A DNA stretch of 64,000 bases from Ampelomyces quisqualis. Lineage: Eukaryota > Ascomycota > Dothideomycetes > Pleosporales > Phaeosphaeriaceae. The position numbers and the translations under genes were made by a program. The notes beneath the pieces were generated by a model. That model made no database searches. It was not told where the DNA came from and saw only the letters and a list, made by a program, of their open reading frames with translations. Positions 1 through 11,146 of the stretch are shown here, one piece after another (positions within the stretch are counted from its first letter, which is position 1; every line of letters begins with the position of its first letter). The stretch is from NCBI GenBank assembly GCA_018398575.1, contig JAGTXZ010000011.1, forward strand, positions 2,108,001 through 2,172,000, given 5' to 3'.

Positions 1-164
1 CTCCTTGCTACTCCGTACTTTACATAAGTATTGCGTCTGGCAGCTCAGAAGAACAACATACGAGCTTCCCTAGCACATTCATACAACGACCATACTGCGG
101 AACTTCCCCGCATTTCTACCCTTACCCCGCAGACCCCGAAGAACGCTGCAGCTCGTCACACGAC

Positions 165-794
165 ATGGACCACAACATGGCCTCTATGAACAAAACACCG
201 AGTGAAGAAGGTACCGTCTCACACACTCTGACGTTGATCACCGCGCTGCATCGCACTAATGTCTGTGCAGAAATCGCATCGACCCTGACACACCTTAAAC
301 TCTCTACCAAAAGCCCCCAGAAACCCGCACACAAGCCCAAATCCAAGGCTGTAGCCGATAGCTGGGACGAAGACGCCTCAGGCTCCGACACCGAGACCGA
401 AGAAGCCCATCTCGCGACCAGAAGCTCGCCACAAGACTCCCTGGATCCGCTCTCCACAGTCCCCTCCAATCAAGTCACGCCGCATCCACCACCGCCAACA
501 CCCGCGTCGCCGACCCCATTCGAGTTCCCAGATAACGCGCCATACGGGGCTCCGCGAGGACGGGGGGACAGCCGAGGCGGGCTGGACAAGAGGCCTGAGA
601 AGACGACGGCGGTGGCTGGGAGGCTGATTGCGGGGGCACTGGGCGTCCGGGCGCCGAAGAGGACGGACGAGGAGAGGGAGTATGATAAGGCGATGAGGGA
701 GAAGGAGAGGAAGCGGAGGACCGAGGACAAGGAGAGGGAGAAGAGGGAACTGGAGGAGACGGAGGCGCGGAGGAAGGCGATTTGGGATGATTGA
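165..794 (+). CDS. Hypothetical coiled-coil protein (209 aa)
   Basis: An uninterrupted reading frame of 209 residues. The N-terminal 60 residues are mixed. Residues about 60-125 are acidic and then Pro-rich (a run of PPPPTPASPTP), hence probably disordered. The C-terminal 45 residues are a charged Glu/Arg/Lys helix (EREYDKAMREKERKRR and on) ending in AIWDD, a likely coiled coil. A GRG/GG patch sits near residue 130. I do not recognise the family and see no catalytic motif, signal peptide or membrane segment. I chose the first ATG; a second in-frame ATG lies four codons later. The gene is followed directly by a minisatellite, which may be in its 3' UTR. Its GC-rich, codon-like composition and lack of internal stops favour a real gene. 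Confidence 0.6.
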   Translation: MDHNMASMNKTPSEEGTVSHTLTLITALHRTNVCAEIASTLTHLKLSTKSPQKPAHKPKSKAVADSWDEDASGSDTETEEAHLATRSSPQDSLDPLSTVPSNQVTPHPPPPTPASPTPFEFPDNAPYGAPRGRGDSRGGLDKRPEKTTAVAGRLIAGALGVRAPKRTDEEREYDKAMREKERKRRTEDKEREKRELEETEARRKAIWDD

Positions 795-812
795 GCGTCT
801 ACGTCTGGCTTT

Positions 813-971
813 ACACGGCCTTGACGACGGTGTGTAGAGCGGCCTGACGACTGTACATAGAACGGCCTTGACGACGGTGTATAGAGCGGCCCGACGACTG
901 TACATAAAGCGGCCTTGACGACTGTACATAGAGCGGCCTGACGACTGTACATAGAGCGGCCTTGACGACTA
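813..971. repeat. Minisatellite, 23/24-bp unit, about 6.7 copies
   Basis: Direct tandem copies of a unit reading approximately GTACATAGAGCGGCCTGACG-ACT. Copies alternate between 23 and 24 bp according to CCTGACG or CCTTGACG, and some carry GTGTATAG in place of GTACATAG. The array starts about 20 bp after the stop codon of the upstream gene. It makes long minus-strand frames with Tyr-Ser-Arg-Gln-Gly-Arg-like repeats that I do not regard as protein-coding. Confidence 0.85.
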
Positions 972-1457
972 TATATACAGCCGTCTTGCACAAAACATAT
1001 ACTGGTTTCTGCTTGCTCTCGAACTGATCCATTTCCCAAGTCAAGTTCATTTCACTACACTTGCCGGCCTTGGCGAGCAGTAACGTGATCAAGGATTGTG
1101 CATGACCTTTCTCTCTTCGTCCGCACGCCCCACAGATTCAGGTTAGTAAGCAATGGTCAAGTGCACAGAGACGTTGCCAAGGTTGGAAAAGTACTAAATT
1201 GGGCACTTGGGCACATAGTACCTATGGAGAGGTATAGAAATCAAGCTCAAGTGTGAGCTTGAAAAGATCCACAGAACGCCAATGTCCCTAAATCCTTCTC
1301 GTCAAAGCGTAATCCGTGGCCTTCGACTGGGATAAACCCATGGTCTTGTGATGCGTTCGTTTCGTGTTGGATGTCGCAAAGGTGGCGAGGGGCAGCACCG
1401 TCTGCGCGATGCCCGATGTCGCGGCTAAGCAGCCTGGAAGCAGTGGAGCCATCTCGA

Positions 1458-1825
1458 CTAGCAGCCACCGCCAATCTGCTCTTGGTGGACTTCTAGCGTA
1501 TCGCCGTCTTGCATGTCGAGCTACTCCGTGTTAGTGGCATGTGACGCGCGAGACACTCACGAGAGCCTCGCAGCGATTGTGCTCCACGTACCGTATCCGG
1601 GTTGTCGGTTGCTGTGACACGCTGTCCATCGAACAGGAAGCGCACGCTCGAGATGTTCTTGCCCTGACGATCACAGAACGCGTTCATGAGCTTTCCGAGG
1701 GCGGTGGTGCGCTTGATCTTGAAGAAGACCTCGTTGTTGTTGTCCGTTACTTTAATGTTCAAGTGCTCGCTCTGAGCGCCTTCCTCGGGCTTGTGCTGCA
1801 CGTTTGGGGAGCCGTTCTCAGACAT
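1458..1825 (-). CDS. SMT3: SUMO / small ubiquitin-related modifier
   Basis: SUMO is conjugated to lysines of target proteins by the Aos1-Uba2 (E1) and Ubc9 (E2) cascade after Ulp-type proteases expose a C-terminal Gly-Gly. Two exons are visible: 1592-1825 and 1458-1520, joined over a 71-nt intron (GTACGT...TAG), giving 98 residues. The ubiquitin-like fold is recognisable from HLNIKVTDNNNEVFFKIKRT, GKLMNAFCDRQGK, VRFLFDGQRV and, after the splice, DTLDMQDGDTLEVHQEQ. The protein ends IGGGC, so the processing site is the di-Gly close to the end. The N-terminal 20 residues are the usual flexible extension. Divergent from CMC4, with a shared upstream region of about 500 bp. Confidence 0.93.
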
Positions 1826-2319
1826 GCTGGCCGAGGTGTTTGTCCCGTGGGCTTTCGATATCGTGCCAAGAGACTGGGTGAGGCTGGGCGGGGCCGGGCG
1901 AGCGTGTGCGGCAGATGTGGGCGTGCAATAGAACGGACCGCTGGGCGGGGAGTTGGGCTTTTATATGGTGCGGAAAGAAGCTAGAAGTCAGAGCTACAGT
2001 TGGCGGCAAATACTGGTCGCGTCGTGCAAGCGGAGCGCTTGAGTGCTGTGTAGGCGCGCGACGCTCTTTACAGGGGCGGTGGCAAGGCGGACGAGTGAAG
2101 TGAGCCCGGGAAAGCAAAAGAAGTGAGGGAAGGTGAGTGGGGCGACTTCCTCATTGAGCACTGACCATTCGGCCAGCCTACACCAACTTTGAAGTGCTTT
2201 CATTCGCAGCCACTTGCCCATCTTGCCTTCGAGTCGAACCAGACGGCTGCCCAGACTGACTCGAGTGGCCAAATTCACGGAAAGCAACTGTATCGACAAC
2301 CAAGAACTCTCAAGCTACG

Positions 2320-2821
2320 ATGGTATGGACATGATGTCACCCTCTTCATTGTGACTTGTGCTTAGAGCATGAGTAGGGAGGTCTTGAGAAGGACCTCAAG
2401 ACAGACCCACCATGTCATCCGCGGGCATGCGCCATACAAAGTAGACGAAGTACCCCGTGCCGTATTTTCCGCCGTACCAACCTTGCGTGACAGACTGCAT
2501 TCAGAAGAACGGGTACGATGAAGCCAAATGCCAGAAACAGGTAAGCCGTCCGCCTTGTTACACTTATCAGGCATTTCGAAAGGTCAAATTCAAAATTACG
2601 CTGCGTGCTCTGCAACAGAGGACAGCAGAAGATGAAGTTGACGTGTCGAAGATTGATGCTCTCTACGAGTGTTGCAACGCGTTTTACAAAGACAATGGGG
2701 ACAACGCGAGCACAGTGAGCTGCCTAAAAGCAACTCTCCTAAGGTAAGAAGGCTACCCAGGTTTTCTAACGTTACTAATATACACAGACTAAAGATGCAA
2801 CAACGCGCACAAGGAATTTGA
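2320..2821 (+). CDS. CMC4: CMC4-type twin-Cys mitochondrial protein (5 exons)
   Basis: Cmc4 is a small intermembrane-space protein with cysteine pairs oxidised by the Mia40 pathway. The reconstructed exons are 2320-2322, 2377-2440, 2494-2540, 2652-2743 and 2788-2821, giving 79 residues. Exon 1 is only the ATG. Exon 2 begins GGLEKDLKTDPPCHPRACAI; exons 3-5 give QNCIQKNGYDEAKC, then IDALYECCNAFYKDNG and RLKMQQRAQGI. The order and spacing match yeast Cmc4 (for example C-x3-ID.LY.CC.KFY.DNG and LKM.QR). All splice sites are GT...AG and all phases close. The acceptor before ATT GAT was chosen because it restores the conserved C-x3-I spacing. Four introns in a 240-nt coding sequence is dense even for a fungus. 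Confidence 0.85.
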
Positions 2822-3134
2822 TCAACCTCTTCCATTTTTGTCTCACCCATTTTGAGAATAAGCTGTTGAATCAACCAGGTGAACATAAATCATGTATTGA
2901 ATCTGTATAGTTTTCGAATACCACGAAAGGTCAATCGTTGAAGTGGTGTCTTACTCACTAGGACAAGGACGGACAAGTGCGCGTCATTGCATCCCGAGTG
3001 CTCGTTGGCTACACGTGCATTTCGCGTCGACATTCACTAAATGCTCAACACCTCTGTAGCTTCTTGGTCAGTCTCATACGACAATTCAGATACGAGGAGT
3101 TCCTAGATATAGGGATTGAGGACAAGAAGTGATC

Positions 3135-4968
3135 ATGTCTCTACCGTCGTCCTCTCGTCGCAAACCCCGCTATTCGGCTTCTCCAAGTGAAGACGATAGT
3201 TCGCTCAAATCTTCGTATTCTTCCCATGGTCTTCCAGTAGTTTATGGGCCTCACTCTATCGAGTTACAACCGATTTTCTCTCGTCACGAGCCTATATCAA
3301 AGGAATCGGAGGCGGAAGCGAGCAACGATGATCAACTCCCATGTGCACGTCGCGCTTCAATTGATTCTGCACAGAGCTACGAGCTATATACACCGGATGA
3401 GGGCCGTGCAGTGTTGAGGAAGCTCGACCGGCGATTGGTCGCGTTTATGGCGTTGCTGTATTGCTTGAGCTTTTTGGATCGGTCAAGTGAGTGATTTTGC
3501 AATACGTCTTAATCGAGGAAGTGAACAGCCCGGGTTGCACCTTTATGTCGGTGATGAGCCTGACACACCAAGCTGATTTTGTGCCGCAGATATAGGCAAT
3601 GCTCGCATAGCTGGCTTGGCAGACGATCTTGATTTATCCTCGACGCAGTATGAGTGGTTACTGTGGGCATTCTACATCACTTATATTGCGTTTGAGTGGA
3701 TGACGTTGATGTAAGCGCACACTTCATTGCTGGAAGACTACCCTGACACTAGAAGGTATCGAATAGTCCCACCACATATCTACATCTCCATTTGCATTCT
3801 ATCCTGGGGCATACTGGCATCTTTGCAGGCGGTCGCAACATCTTTTGGCTTCCTCGTCGTCCTACGGGCCCTACTAGGAGTTGGCGAGGCAGCCTTTGGC
3901 CCCGGCGTACCCTTCTATCTGTCGTTCTTCTTTCGACGGCGGGAGCTGGCTTTTCGGACTGGTCTTTTCATCAGCGCAAGTCCGCTATCAGCTTCGTTCG
4001 CGGGCGCTTTAGCCTACTTGATCACCAAGTTGGGCGAGAATGGTCCGCTAAGCCCCTGGAGACTACTGTTTTTGCTCGAAGGGTTTCCAAGCGTCTTGGT
4101 CGCGATTTGGGCATGGGACTTCGTACCTGATGGACCAGGCGTAGCAAAGTGGTTGAGTCCTCGTCAGAGAGAGGTGGCCGTTCTACGCTTGAGGCAAGAG
4201 CGAGAAAGCGGAGAAGATGAAATCGACGAGAAGAGTGCGGTCCGTCAGCGCAAGAGCAGGGTCAACTTCCATGAAGTCCTCGAGACACTCAAGGATCCAA
4301 AGTGCTACCTCACAGCATGCATGTTCTTCAGTTGCAACGTCGCTTTCAGCTCCATGCCCGTGTTCTTACCGACTGTGATCAGAGATACGGGCTTCTCTAG
4401 CATAACTGCGCAAGGTCTGTCAGCTCCACCGTACCTCTTTGCTTTCATCGTGGTCGTCGCGACCGCTCACTACTCCGACCGCCTGCAAACAAGGTCCAGT
4501 TTTATCATGCTGCACTCCCTTCTTGCGACCCTTGGTTATGGAACCGTTGCGATTTCTGGGTACCTGAAGTCCGATCGAATCCTTCTTCGCTACGTGGCGC
4601 TTTACCCTGCTATAGCTGGGTTCTTCTCTGCTATAACCATCATAATCACCTGGACACTCAACAACCAACAAACCGAGAGCCAAAAAGGAACCGGTATAGC
4701 TATCTTAAACATCATCGGCCAGATTGGACCTCTGGTGGGGACCAGTATCTTCCCCGAAGAGGATAGACCTTGGTATGTCAAGGGCATGGCCATTTGTGCG
4801 GGGTTCATGTTATCAGTTGGTATCCTTGCTGCTTTGTTAAGGTGGGTCCTGGTGCGAGAAAACAGAAAGGCAAAGAGTGACAACAGTGGGGGAAATTATG
4901 CCGGAGTGCCACTTGAGGAGGATGACGCTGTTCACGTACACAGGAAGCAGTTTGAGTACATGCTTTGA
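3135..4968 (+). CDS. MFS transporter, anion:cation symporter (Dal5/Tna1-like)
   Basis: A major facilitator superfamily carrier of the ACS group, which in fungi imports small organic anions such as allantoate, nicotinate, pantothenate or biotin; the substrate here cannot be told. Exons 3135-3486, 3590-3710 and 3753-4968 give 562 residues with phases closing. After a Ser-rich cytosolic N-terminus of about 95 residues come LDRRLVAFMALLYCLSFLDR, then SNIGNARIAGL and WLLWAFYITYIAFEW, the typical TM1-TM2 region of this family. About 12 hydrophobic segments follow, with a charged central loop (about residues 270-320). The C-terminal tail of about 45 residues is hydrophilic. No signal of disruption. 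Confidence 0.85.
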
Positions 4969-5423
4969 CGATTTCAAGGTCATTCTGAAGGTAGCCAACA
5001 CGTTGTACGCAATTCGTGTGTTGTGCCTCAGAAATTTCCCACGCAGAGTTGTAGTAAATGCTTTTAGACACACATTCCTTTGCGCGTCCGTCCAAGGTAA
5101 AATGACTACACGTGATATGGGTGTAAACAGCGCACGTGGCATCTGTCGTTTGACGTAGCTAGGGCCAAGGCCTGCGACCCGATGGGGAACGACCGAACTC
5201 ACCAGCTTCAGCCATTTGCTCGTCCTGATAACACACATGAACGAAGTATAACCCCGAAGATCGCTTGATTGGATTTCAGACCGTATCCTGCACTCAGTGT
5301 TACTTTGGATACCCTGCGCACAGCGGTGTGACTGTGTTCCGGCTACATCGTCACCACCCCATTGCGATCATGGCTTCATCCCAAGACATCGCATACTAAC
5401 ATTCGATCCTGGAGATTTCCACC

Positions 5424-8400
5424 ATGGCATCGAAAGATATTGAGGGCGCTCGGCTGCAGACAGAGCCTGCAGAGCGAGCTAGCTCAATAGCCTCCCGAGC
5501 AACAACTTCACGCGAAAGCAATGCAGACCGTCACGATGACTTCGACAAGGCCTCGACTGTCGTTGGCAGTCCACAAATGTCGCCACTAAATGATGTGCCG
5601 AGCAACAATTTCAAGCCGGAAGCTGATCTGGAAAAGAAAGCCGGCACTTCCCAAGAAGATTGTGAATCGACCAAGTTTGGTGGTGAGGAAGAAGATCCTG
5701 CCGTTGGGGTACCTATCCACAGAGTTTCCACTCCATCCACTGTACACAAAGTCAAAGGCGTGACTTATGAGAAGGTTGGCGAGAATGGCATTAGCAGGAT
5801 GCACAAATTCTCTCTGTACGAAACAAGCACACGGTTCTACCTGGTTGGAGCAGATATCATGGAGAAGCAATATCGCGTTCTCAAGATTGATCGCACGGCG
5901 CCACCGGGACACCTGAACATTTTCGAAGACGACATCCTCTACAATCGACGAGAGATGCATCAGTTGCTGAACACCATCGATGAGGGCAACAAAGGGTCCG
6001 GCGGGATGAAGCTCAAATGTAGCACTTGGGGCTTGCTCGGGTTCATACGATTCACAGAGGCTTACTACATGCTACTGATTACGAAGCGAGCCCAGGTGGC
6101 TGTGCTCGGTGGTCACTACATCTATCAAGTCGATGGCACCGAGATGATACCTTTGACAACAGGATCCACGTCGAGGTTCCAGAAAGATCGAAACCCGGAA
6201 GAAGCCAGGTTCCTTGCCATGCTCAATACACTCGATCTAACTCGCGGCTTCTATTTCAGCTACTCTTATAATGTTACACGATCTCTGCAGCAAAACATCA
6301 TTCGCGAGCGGACGTGTGTCAATGAGGGCGACGCCAGCCCCAAACGCGACTTTCAAGACATGTTCGCCTGGAATCACCATCTCCTTCATCCTGCCCGCAA
6401 GAATATGAAGAACGTATATGACTGGTGTCATCCGATTATCCACGGCTACATCGACCAATCATCCATCGATGTCTTCGGTCGCCGAATTTTCTTGACAATT
6501 GTGGCTCGTCGATCACGATTCTTTGCGGGCGCTCGATTTCTGAAGCGTGGAATAAACGACATGGGTTTTGTCGCGAATGACGTGGAGACCGAACAGATTG
6601 TATCAGATGCGAACACGACATCCTTCCACGCGCCAGGCCCACGACTGTATGCGAGTCCCACATACACGTCCTACATCCAGCATCGAGGAAGTATACCATT
6701 GTACTGGACCCAAGACAACACCGGTGTAGCACCCAAACCGGACATTGACATCAGTCTTGTCGATCCCTTCTACAGTGCCGCAGCTTTCCACTTCGATCAC
6801 TTGTTCGAGAGATACGGTGCACCTATATACGTGCTAAACCTCATCAAGTCTCGAGAACGTACGCCTCGTGAGTCCAAGCTACTTTATGAGTACAAGCACT
6901 GCATCGACTACCTCAACCAATCACTACCAAAGGACAAGAAGATTGTGTACGAAGCGTTTGACATGTCTAGAGCAGCAAAGACCCGGGGTCAAGACGTCAT
7001 CGGTACCCTGGAGAATCTGGCAGAGAAAGTGCTTCGAAAGACAGGTTTCTTCCACAATGGTGACGATGACGTTGATGCACCACAGGTACAAAACGGCGTG
7101 GCACGGACAAATTGCATCGACTGTTTGGACCGAACGAATGCTGCGCAGTTTGTTATTGGCAAGAGGGCTCTAGGACGCCAGCTACATGCACTTGGAGTCA
7201 TTGCCGGGAATACGGTCGAGTATGACTCCGACTGTGTTGAGATGTTCACGCACATGTTTCATGGGCACGGAGATGCTATCGCGATTCAGTATGGTGGATC
7301 ACACCTTGTCAACACGATGGCGACTTACCGAAAGATAAATCAGTGGCAGAGCAGCTCGCGCGACATGGTGGAGAGTTTCAAGCGATACTACCATAACTCA
7401 TTCCTCGATTCGCAACGCCAAGAGGCGTATAATTTGTTCCTTGGCAACTACGTATATGAGCAAGGTCAGCCCTTGTTATGGGATCTATCTACTGACTACT
7501 ACCTCCACCATGAGGACCCGCGTTCGTGGCTCGAAAAGCCTCGCAGAGACTACATCAATTGGTTCACTCATGCGTTCTTGCTACCGCGGGCACTACCGTC
7601 ATCCGTCACGTCACATCAGCAGGGAATTGGCACTATACAGGGCGGTATTAATTTGCACGATGACTACTGGCTTGAGTACTACCGACCACTAGCCATCTCC
7701 TCTTTCCTCAAGATCTTCGCATTTCGTCTCGCCTCTCCACGCCCTGGTCGAGATGCTAGGGATGGAGCTTATCCTACCCGCAAGGAAAACCTCTCGCCAT
7801 TTGTGCCCCGCAACAAGCAGCACGATGATCCACACGGCAAAGATGGCAATAAGGCACATAGAAAGGGAGTTACTATCATCGACCCATCCAGCGAGACTGA
7901 ATCACGTCATGATAGCATTCTTGGTCGCAGAAGACGAGAGGCACACCTGAGTCTTCCCCACACGGACTCGCTGGTGAAGCATTCTATACTTAGAGACCCC
8001 CATTTCGAAACATATCTTCCCTACTCTGCGCCTGTAACATCTGGAACATTCCCTTCACTGTCAAATTCGGCATCAACCTCCACAGGACTGTCTTCGACTC
8101 TGAAGCCGGGCTTCAAACCTGCAAATAAAGCGCTCGTCAATCAATGGAATCTATCGCAATTCTACGACAACAGTATGAATCCATCGGTATCGGCCATGGA
8201 GGAAGATGAGTATTCTCGCTACGTCGAGCATCCGCTCAATCTTCCACTGGTGGTGAGCAGTGAGGACCAAAGCGCAGACGACCCTAGCGCGATTGAATAC
8301 CAGGAGTATCTCTGCATGGCTGAAGGAGGCGCTCACGCGATTAAGGACGCCGATGAAGCAAGCTTTCGCCTCACCATGAACGATCTCCCACGTCTCGAAA

Positions 8401-8771
8401 CCGATATGGCATCACTTCGCTCCTTCGCCTCTCAACGCCCCATGACTTCACAGTCGGTCAGCACGCCCTTCTCACATGCGCCTTCGTACTCGTACCCACA
8501 GTTGCATAGTTTGCACCCACACCTGCAACGGTCGTATCTGTCGGATCCTGAACCACAATTATATGCCACCCCTGGCAAGTTCCAAACCCCGGAGCAGGAC
8601 ATCGAGGAGTTTGAAGAGTTTCTTAAAGTTAGAGAAAACCCGCTAGATGTTGAGGACGAGGATGGAGACAAGAAGAGATACAAGGCATATAGACAGTGGT
8701 TGCGGGGAAAGAGTTTCTTCAAACAAAGCAAGGTCGATCCTGAATGGCAGAATCAGCTCCCTGTAAGATAG
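5424..8771 (+). CDS. FIG4: Polyphosphoinositide phosphatase (SAC domain, FIG4 family)
   Basis: Fig4 dephosphorylates PI(3,5)P2 and, in complex with Vac14 and the kinase Fab1, also promotes its synthesis on the vacuole/endosome membrane. The gene is one uninterrupted frame of 1,115 residues. After a disordered acidic N-terminus (about 1-120) the SAC domain begins at HKFSLYETSTRFYLVGADIM and includes CSTWGLLGFIRFTEAYYMLL. The catalytic CX5R signature is in RTNCIDCLDRTNAAQF, with Cys564 and Arg570. Downstream YYLHHEDPR and the residues about 690-740 are also Fig4-like. A long Ser-rich C-terminal extension (about 780-1115) with an acidic stretch near the end is typical of filamentous fungi and makes the protein longer than yeast Fig4 (about 880 aa). 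The start lies in a good context (ACCATGG). Confidence 0.93.
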   Translation: MASKDIEGARLQTEPAERASSIASRATTSRESNADRHDDFDKASTVVGSPQMSPLNDVPSNNFKPEADLEKKAGTSQEDCESTKFGGEEEDPAVGVPIHRVSTPSTVHKVKGVTYEKVGENGISRMHKFSLYETSTRFYLVGADIMEKQYRVLKIDRTAPPGHLNIFEDDILYNRREMHQLLNTIDEGNKGSGGMKLKCSTWGLLGFIRFTEAYYMLLITKRAQVAVLGGHYIYQVDGTEMIPLTTGSTSRFQKDRNPEEARFLAMLNTLDLTRGFYFSYSYNVTRSLQQNIIRERTCVNEGDASPKRDFQDMFAWNHHLLHPARKNMKNVYDWCHPIIHGYIDQSSIDVFGRRIFLTIVARRSRFFAGARFLKRGINDMGFVANDVETEQIVSDANTTSFHAPGPRLYASPTYTSYIQHRGSIPLYWTQDNTGVAPKPDIDISLVDPFYSAAAFHFDHLFERYGAPIYVLNLIKSRERTPRESKLLYEYKHCIDYLNQSLPKDKKIVYEAFDMSRAAKTRGQDVIGTLENLAEKVLRKTGFFHNGDDDVDAPQVQNGVARTNCIDCLDRTNAAQFVIGKRALGRQLHALGVIAGNTVEYDSDCVEMFTHMFHGHGDAIAIQYGGSHLVNTMATYRKINQWQSSSRDMVESFKRYYHNSFLDSQRQEAYNLFLGNYVYEQGQPLLWDLSTDYYLHHEDPRSWLEKPRRDYINWFTHAFLLPRALPSSVTSHQQGIGTIQGGINLHDDYWLEYYRPLAISSFLKIFAFRLASPRPGRDARDGAYPTRKENLSPFVPRNKQHDDPHGKDGNKAHRKGVTIIDPSSETESRHDSILGRRRREAHLSLPHTDSLVKHSILRDPHFETYLPYSAPVTSGTFPSLSNSASTSTGLSSTLKPGFKPANKALVNQWNLSQFYDNSMNPSVSAMEEDEYSRYVEHPLNLPLVVSSEDQSADDPSAIEYQEYLCMAEGGAHAIKDADEASFRLTMNDLPRLETDMASLRSFASQRPMTSQSVSTPFSHAPSYSYPQLHSLHPHLQRSYLSDPEPQLYATPGKFQTPEQDIEEFEEFLKVRENPLDVEDEDGDKKRYKAYRQWLRGKSFFKQSKVDPEWQNQLPVR

Positions 8772-9143
8772 CGGTAATTTGAGTTATGAATTTACTGGTT
8801 GGGCGTAGCATGAATGCAAAGTCGTGCTTGTATTGCGCAACATTCCTGTCCTATGTCAATACGGAGTCCATAGGATAGACTTAGTTTAAGACGAAAATTC
8901 GGCCGCAAGCGATTCAAAATCTGATCCCAACCGCCGTATGCGTTCTCTGTTCAATCTGCACAATACATCACAATCTGTGACTGACTGTCAGTCCTGCTCA
9001 GTCGAGCCATGACGAGGTGAGTTCAATGCACGACGCGCCCACATGGAAATGATTTGCAAGAGGAGGAGTGGAGGCAGAAACACGTAGATTTACATAGATC
9101 ATCTCTACTCGTACAAACGGCCCAGAAACCAGTAGAAATGAGA

Positions 9144-10873
9144 TCATGAGGGCCTGAACATGCCGATAAGTGCGGCAGTAATGACCGCACCGGCAGCAGC
9201 GCCCTGGAGAATCGCAGTCGTGAAGTCGATCCTCCGCATTGAGATGACTCGATCACTCATGACGTCCTGGACTATAGCGTTGACTTTGCTTTGCCATGTT
9301 TGTAGCTTGGCAGAAGCTGCTTCTATGCGGTCAGTGCTCGGGGGAAGTGGGCTCTCCATGTCGCTTGAGGTCTCAGGGACCACGCCGGGGGCTGCGACAC
9401 CGAGTGCGGGGTCGACAACACTTGCGAGTACTTCAGTCTGTTCCAGGCTGGCATCAGTGGCATCGAAACCTGTTCTCTCAAGGAATGGTGGATCTTCAAC
9501 AACGGGACCAAGAGCAGGCGCCGCTGACTGCACATCCTCTTCTGTAGTTTCATTGACCCTGTCGATCTCTTCTTCAATCGTTGCGATATCGTGCTGAGGA
9601 GTGCTCGTCGTCACTGCTGGTGCCAGAGACGCAGTTGCGACATTGGCAGCTACGTGCTGTGCTTCAAGCGCACCCTTGATCTCTCTGACCATCCGTCGTC
9701 TTCGCCATGGCTCGAGTATCGCCAGACTCAAGAGTAGCAAGAATATGTTGACACCCATGAGTCCAAAGGTGACCCACGTACTGTTTCTCCGGATGGTGTC
9801 ACTCCAAATCTGCTCCTCATGGTACTGCGCACGCTCTCGCTTCTCAAGCTGAGTTCTTGCCTCTTCCAACGCCGCCTCGGCACTGATGACGCTCTCCTTG
9901 GCCAGCCGTATCGCCTGATCGTTGATGTGTTCGGAGCGGATGAGGGACATGTAGCGTTCGAGGTCGCCGGCGGACCAGGAATGTTTGCGCTCGAGCAATG
10001 CGACAACTTCTTTCTGCGCAGAGGCCTGCTGGGCGTGTGCGGTGTCAAGCGAGTGCTTTGCGGTATCAATGGCTGCTCGGCGGGCTTTGACGAGGTTTTC
10101 TGGCCAATGTTAGCTATGGCACAGTTAATGTGAGATGATTGCATACCTTGCTCCTTGATTTCCCGCCTCAGGGCCTCGACACCGGAGTAGTCAGTTCCAG
10201 TATAGGTATTGACCTTCTGCGTGACGACTGCAAGCTTGGGTAGTAACTCGTCCATGGCTTCAGAGAAGCGCTTCGAGAGGCTCCATCTTTGGCGTTCGCG
10301 GTGCGATGGCAGGTGTTCATCGGGCACACGGGTAATATTATCTGCGACGTCATGTTTTCTTGACCTAGATGCGGGCTCTGCTTCTGGTTGATTTTGAGCT
10401 TCTGGTGACTGTTGCTGTTGTGTTACCGCCCCGGGCAAATCGCGACCACTTTCTTCAATGATGTCTTTTTCGAGAAGTGCATCGGGTGCGTCTTGAAGTC
10501 GCTCCTGGTCTTCGGCCGAGGACACAATTTCTGGGGCGGAGTCTTCTAGTCGGCCGGCATGTGTTGGCTTTGTGTCTGTTGTGGGCGGTGCCATGTGAAT
10601 GGGCTTCGCGGAATTGGGCGGTCTCCCCTCATCTCTCCATCTCACCGAGCTTGAGATTGAGATTGAACGTCGCGCCCTTCCACTTGGCGGAATTGTGCTT
10701 GTTCGAGTTCTGCTACCGTTCCGCTGAGAAGTGGTGGCTGCTCGGCATTGGCATTGGAGGCATATTGATGGCCTTATACAATTCGAGACGTCGAAGCTGA
10801 GTCGCGGCGGTGCTGCTGCGAACACACGACAAGCCGTGAACGAACGTGAAGCATGCTGAAGCAGCGGCCTCAT
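9144..10873 (-). CDS. SHE9: SHE9/MDM33 mitochondrial inner-membrane protein
   Basis: She9/Mdm33 shapes the mitochondrial inner membrane. Exons 10147-10873 and 9144-10099, with a 47-nt intron (GTATGC...CAG), give 560 residues. The N-terminus is basic and hydroxylated, as in a mitochondrial presequence. Residues about 205-380 form the coiled-coil family core (RWSLSKRFSEAMDELLPKLA; AHAQQASAQKEVVALLERKH; DLERYMSLIRSEH). The family membrane segment is STWVTFGLMGVNIFLLLLSL, followed by LEPWRRRRMVREI. A second hydrophobic segment lies at the very C-terminus (TAILQGAAAGAVITAALIGM). I used the ATG at 10873; a frame open to 10891 has only GTG. Head-to-head with the next gene. Confidence 0.9.
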
Positions 10874-11146
10874 CTCTGTCGCGGGATGCACTTACATAGG
10901 GAACCAGTGACGTTGACGAATAAAAGATGGCGACCTCGGAGGTCCGCACCCGGCGCACGTTTTCCTCACGCGTCGGGTTTAGTCAACGTGCCAAGGCACG
11001 TGGGTCGGCGTATGACGATCGCTGGTCCCTAACTTTCCGACATCCGGAATGCCCGAATAAGATTTCCCTCTAGCCCCTCTACATTCTCATGGGCCACTGA
11101 CTTCGCTACAACTCAGGACTCGATACAAACAGATTTTCTAGACAAG
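10874..11146. promoter_or_regulatory. Short bidirectional promoter region
   Basis: Only 273 bp separate the start codons of SHE9 (minus) and the HAD phosphatase gene (plus), so both promoters must lie here. It contains a perfect CACGTG E-box at 10997-11002. No TATA box is obvious. The shared control is inferred from geometry only. Confidence 0.55.

Noticed and set aside
378..1092. Several minus-strand open frames of 93-189 codons rich in Tyr-Ser-Arg-Gln-Gly-Arg repeats
   Set aside because: They are produced by the minisatellite and by the antisense of the GC-rich first gene; no start context, splice signals or family similarity.
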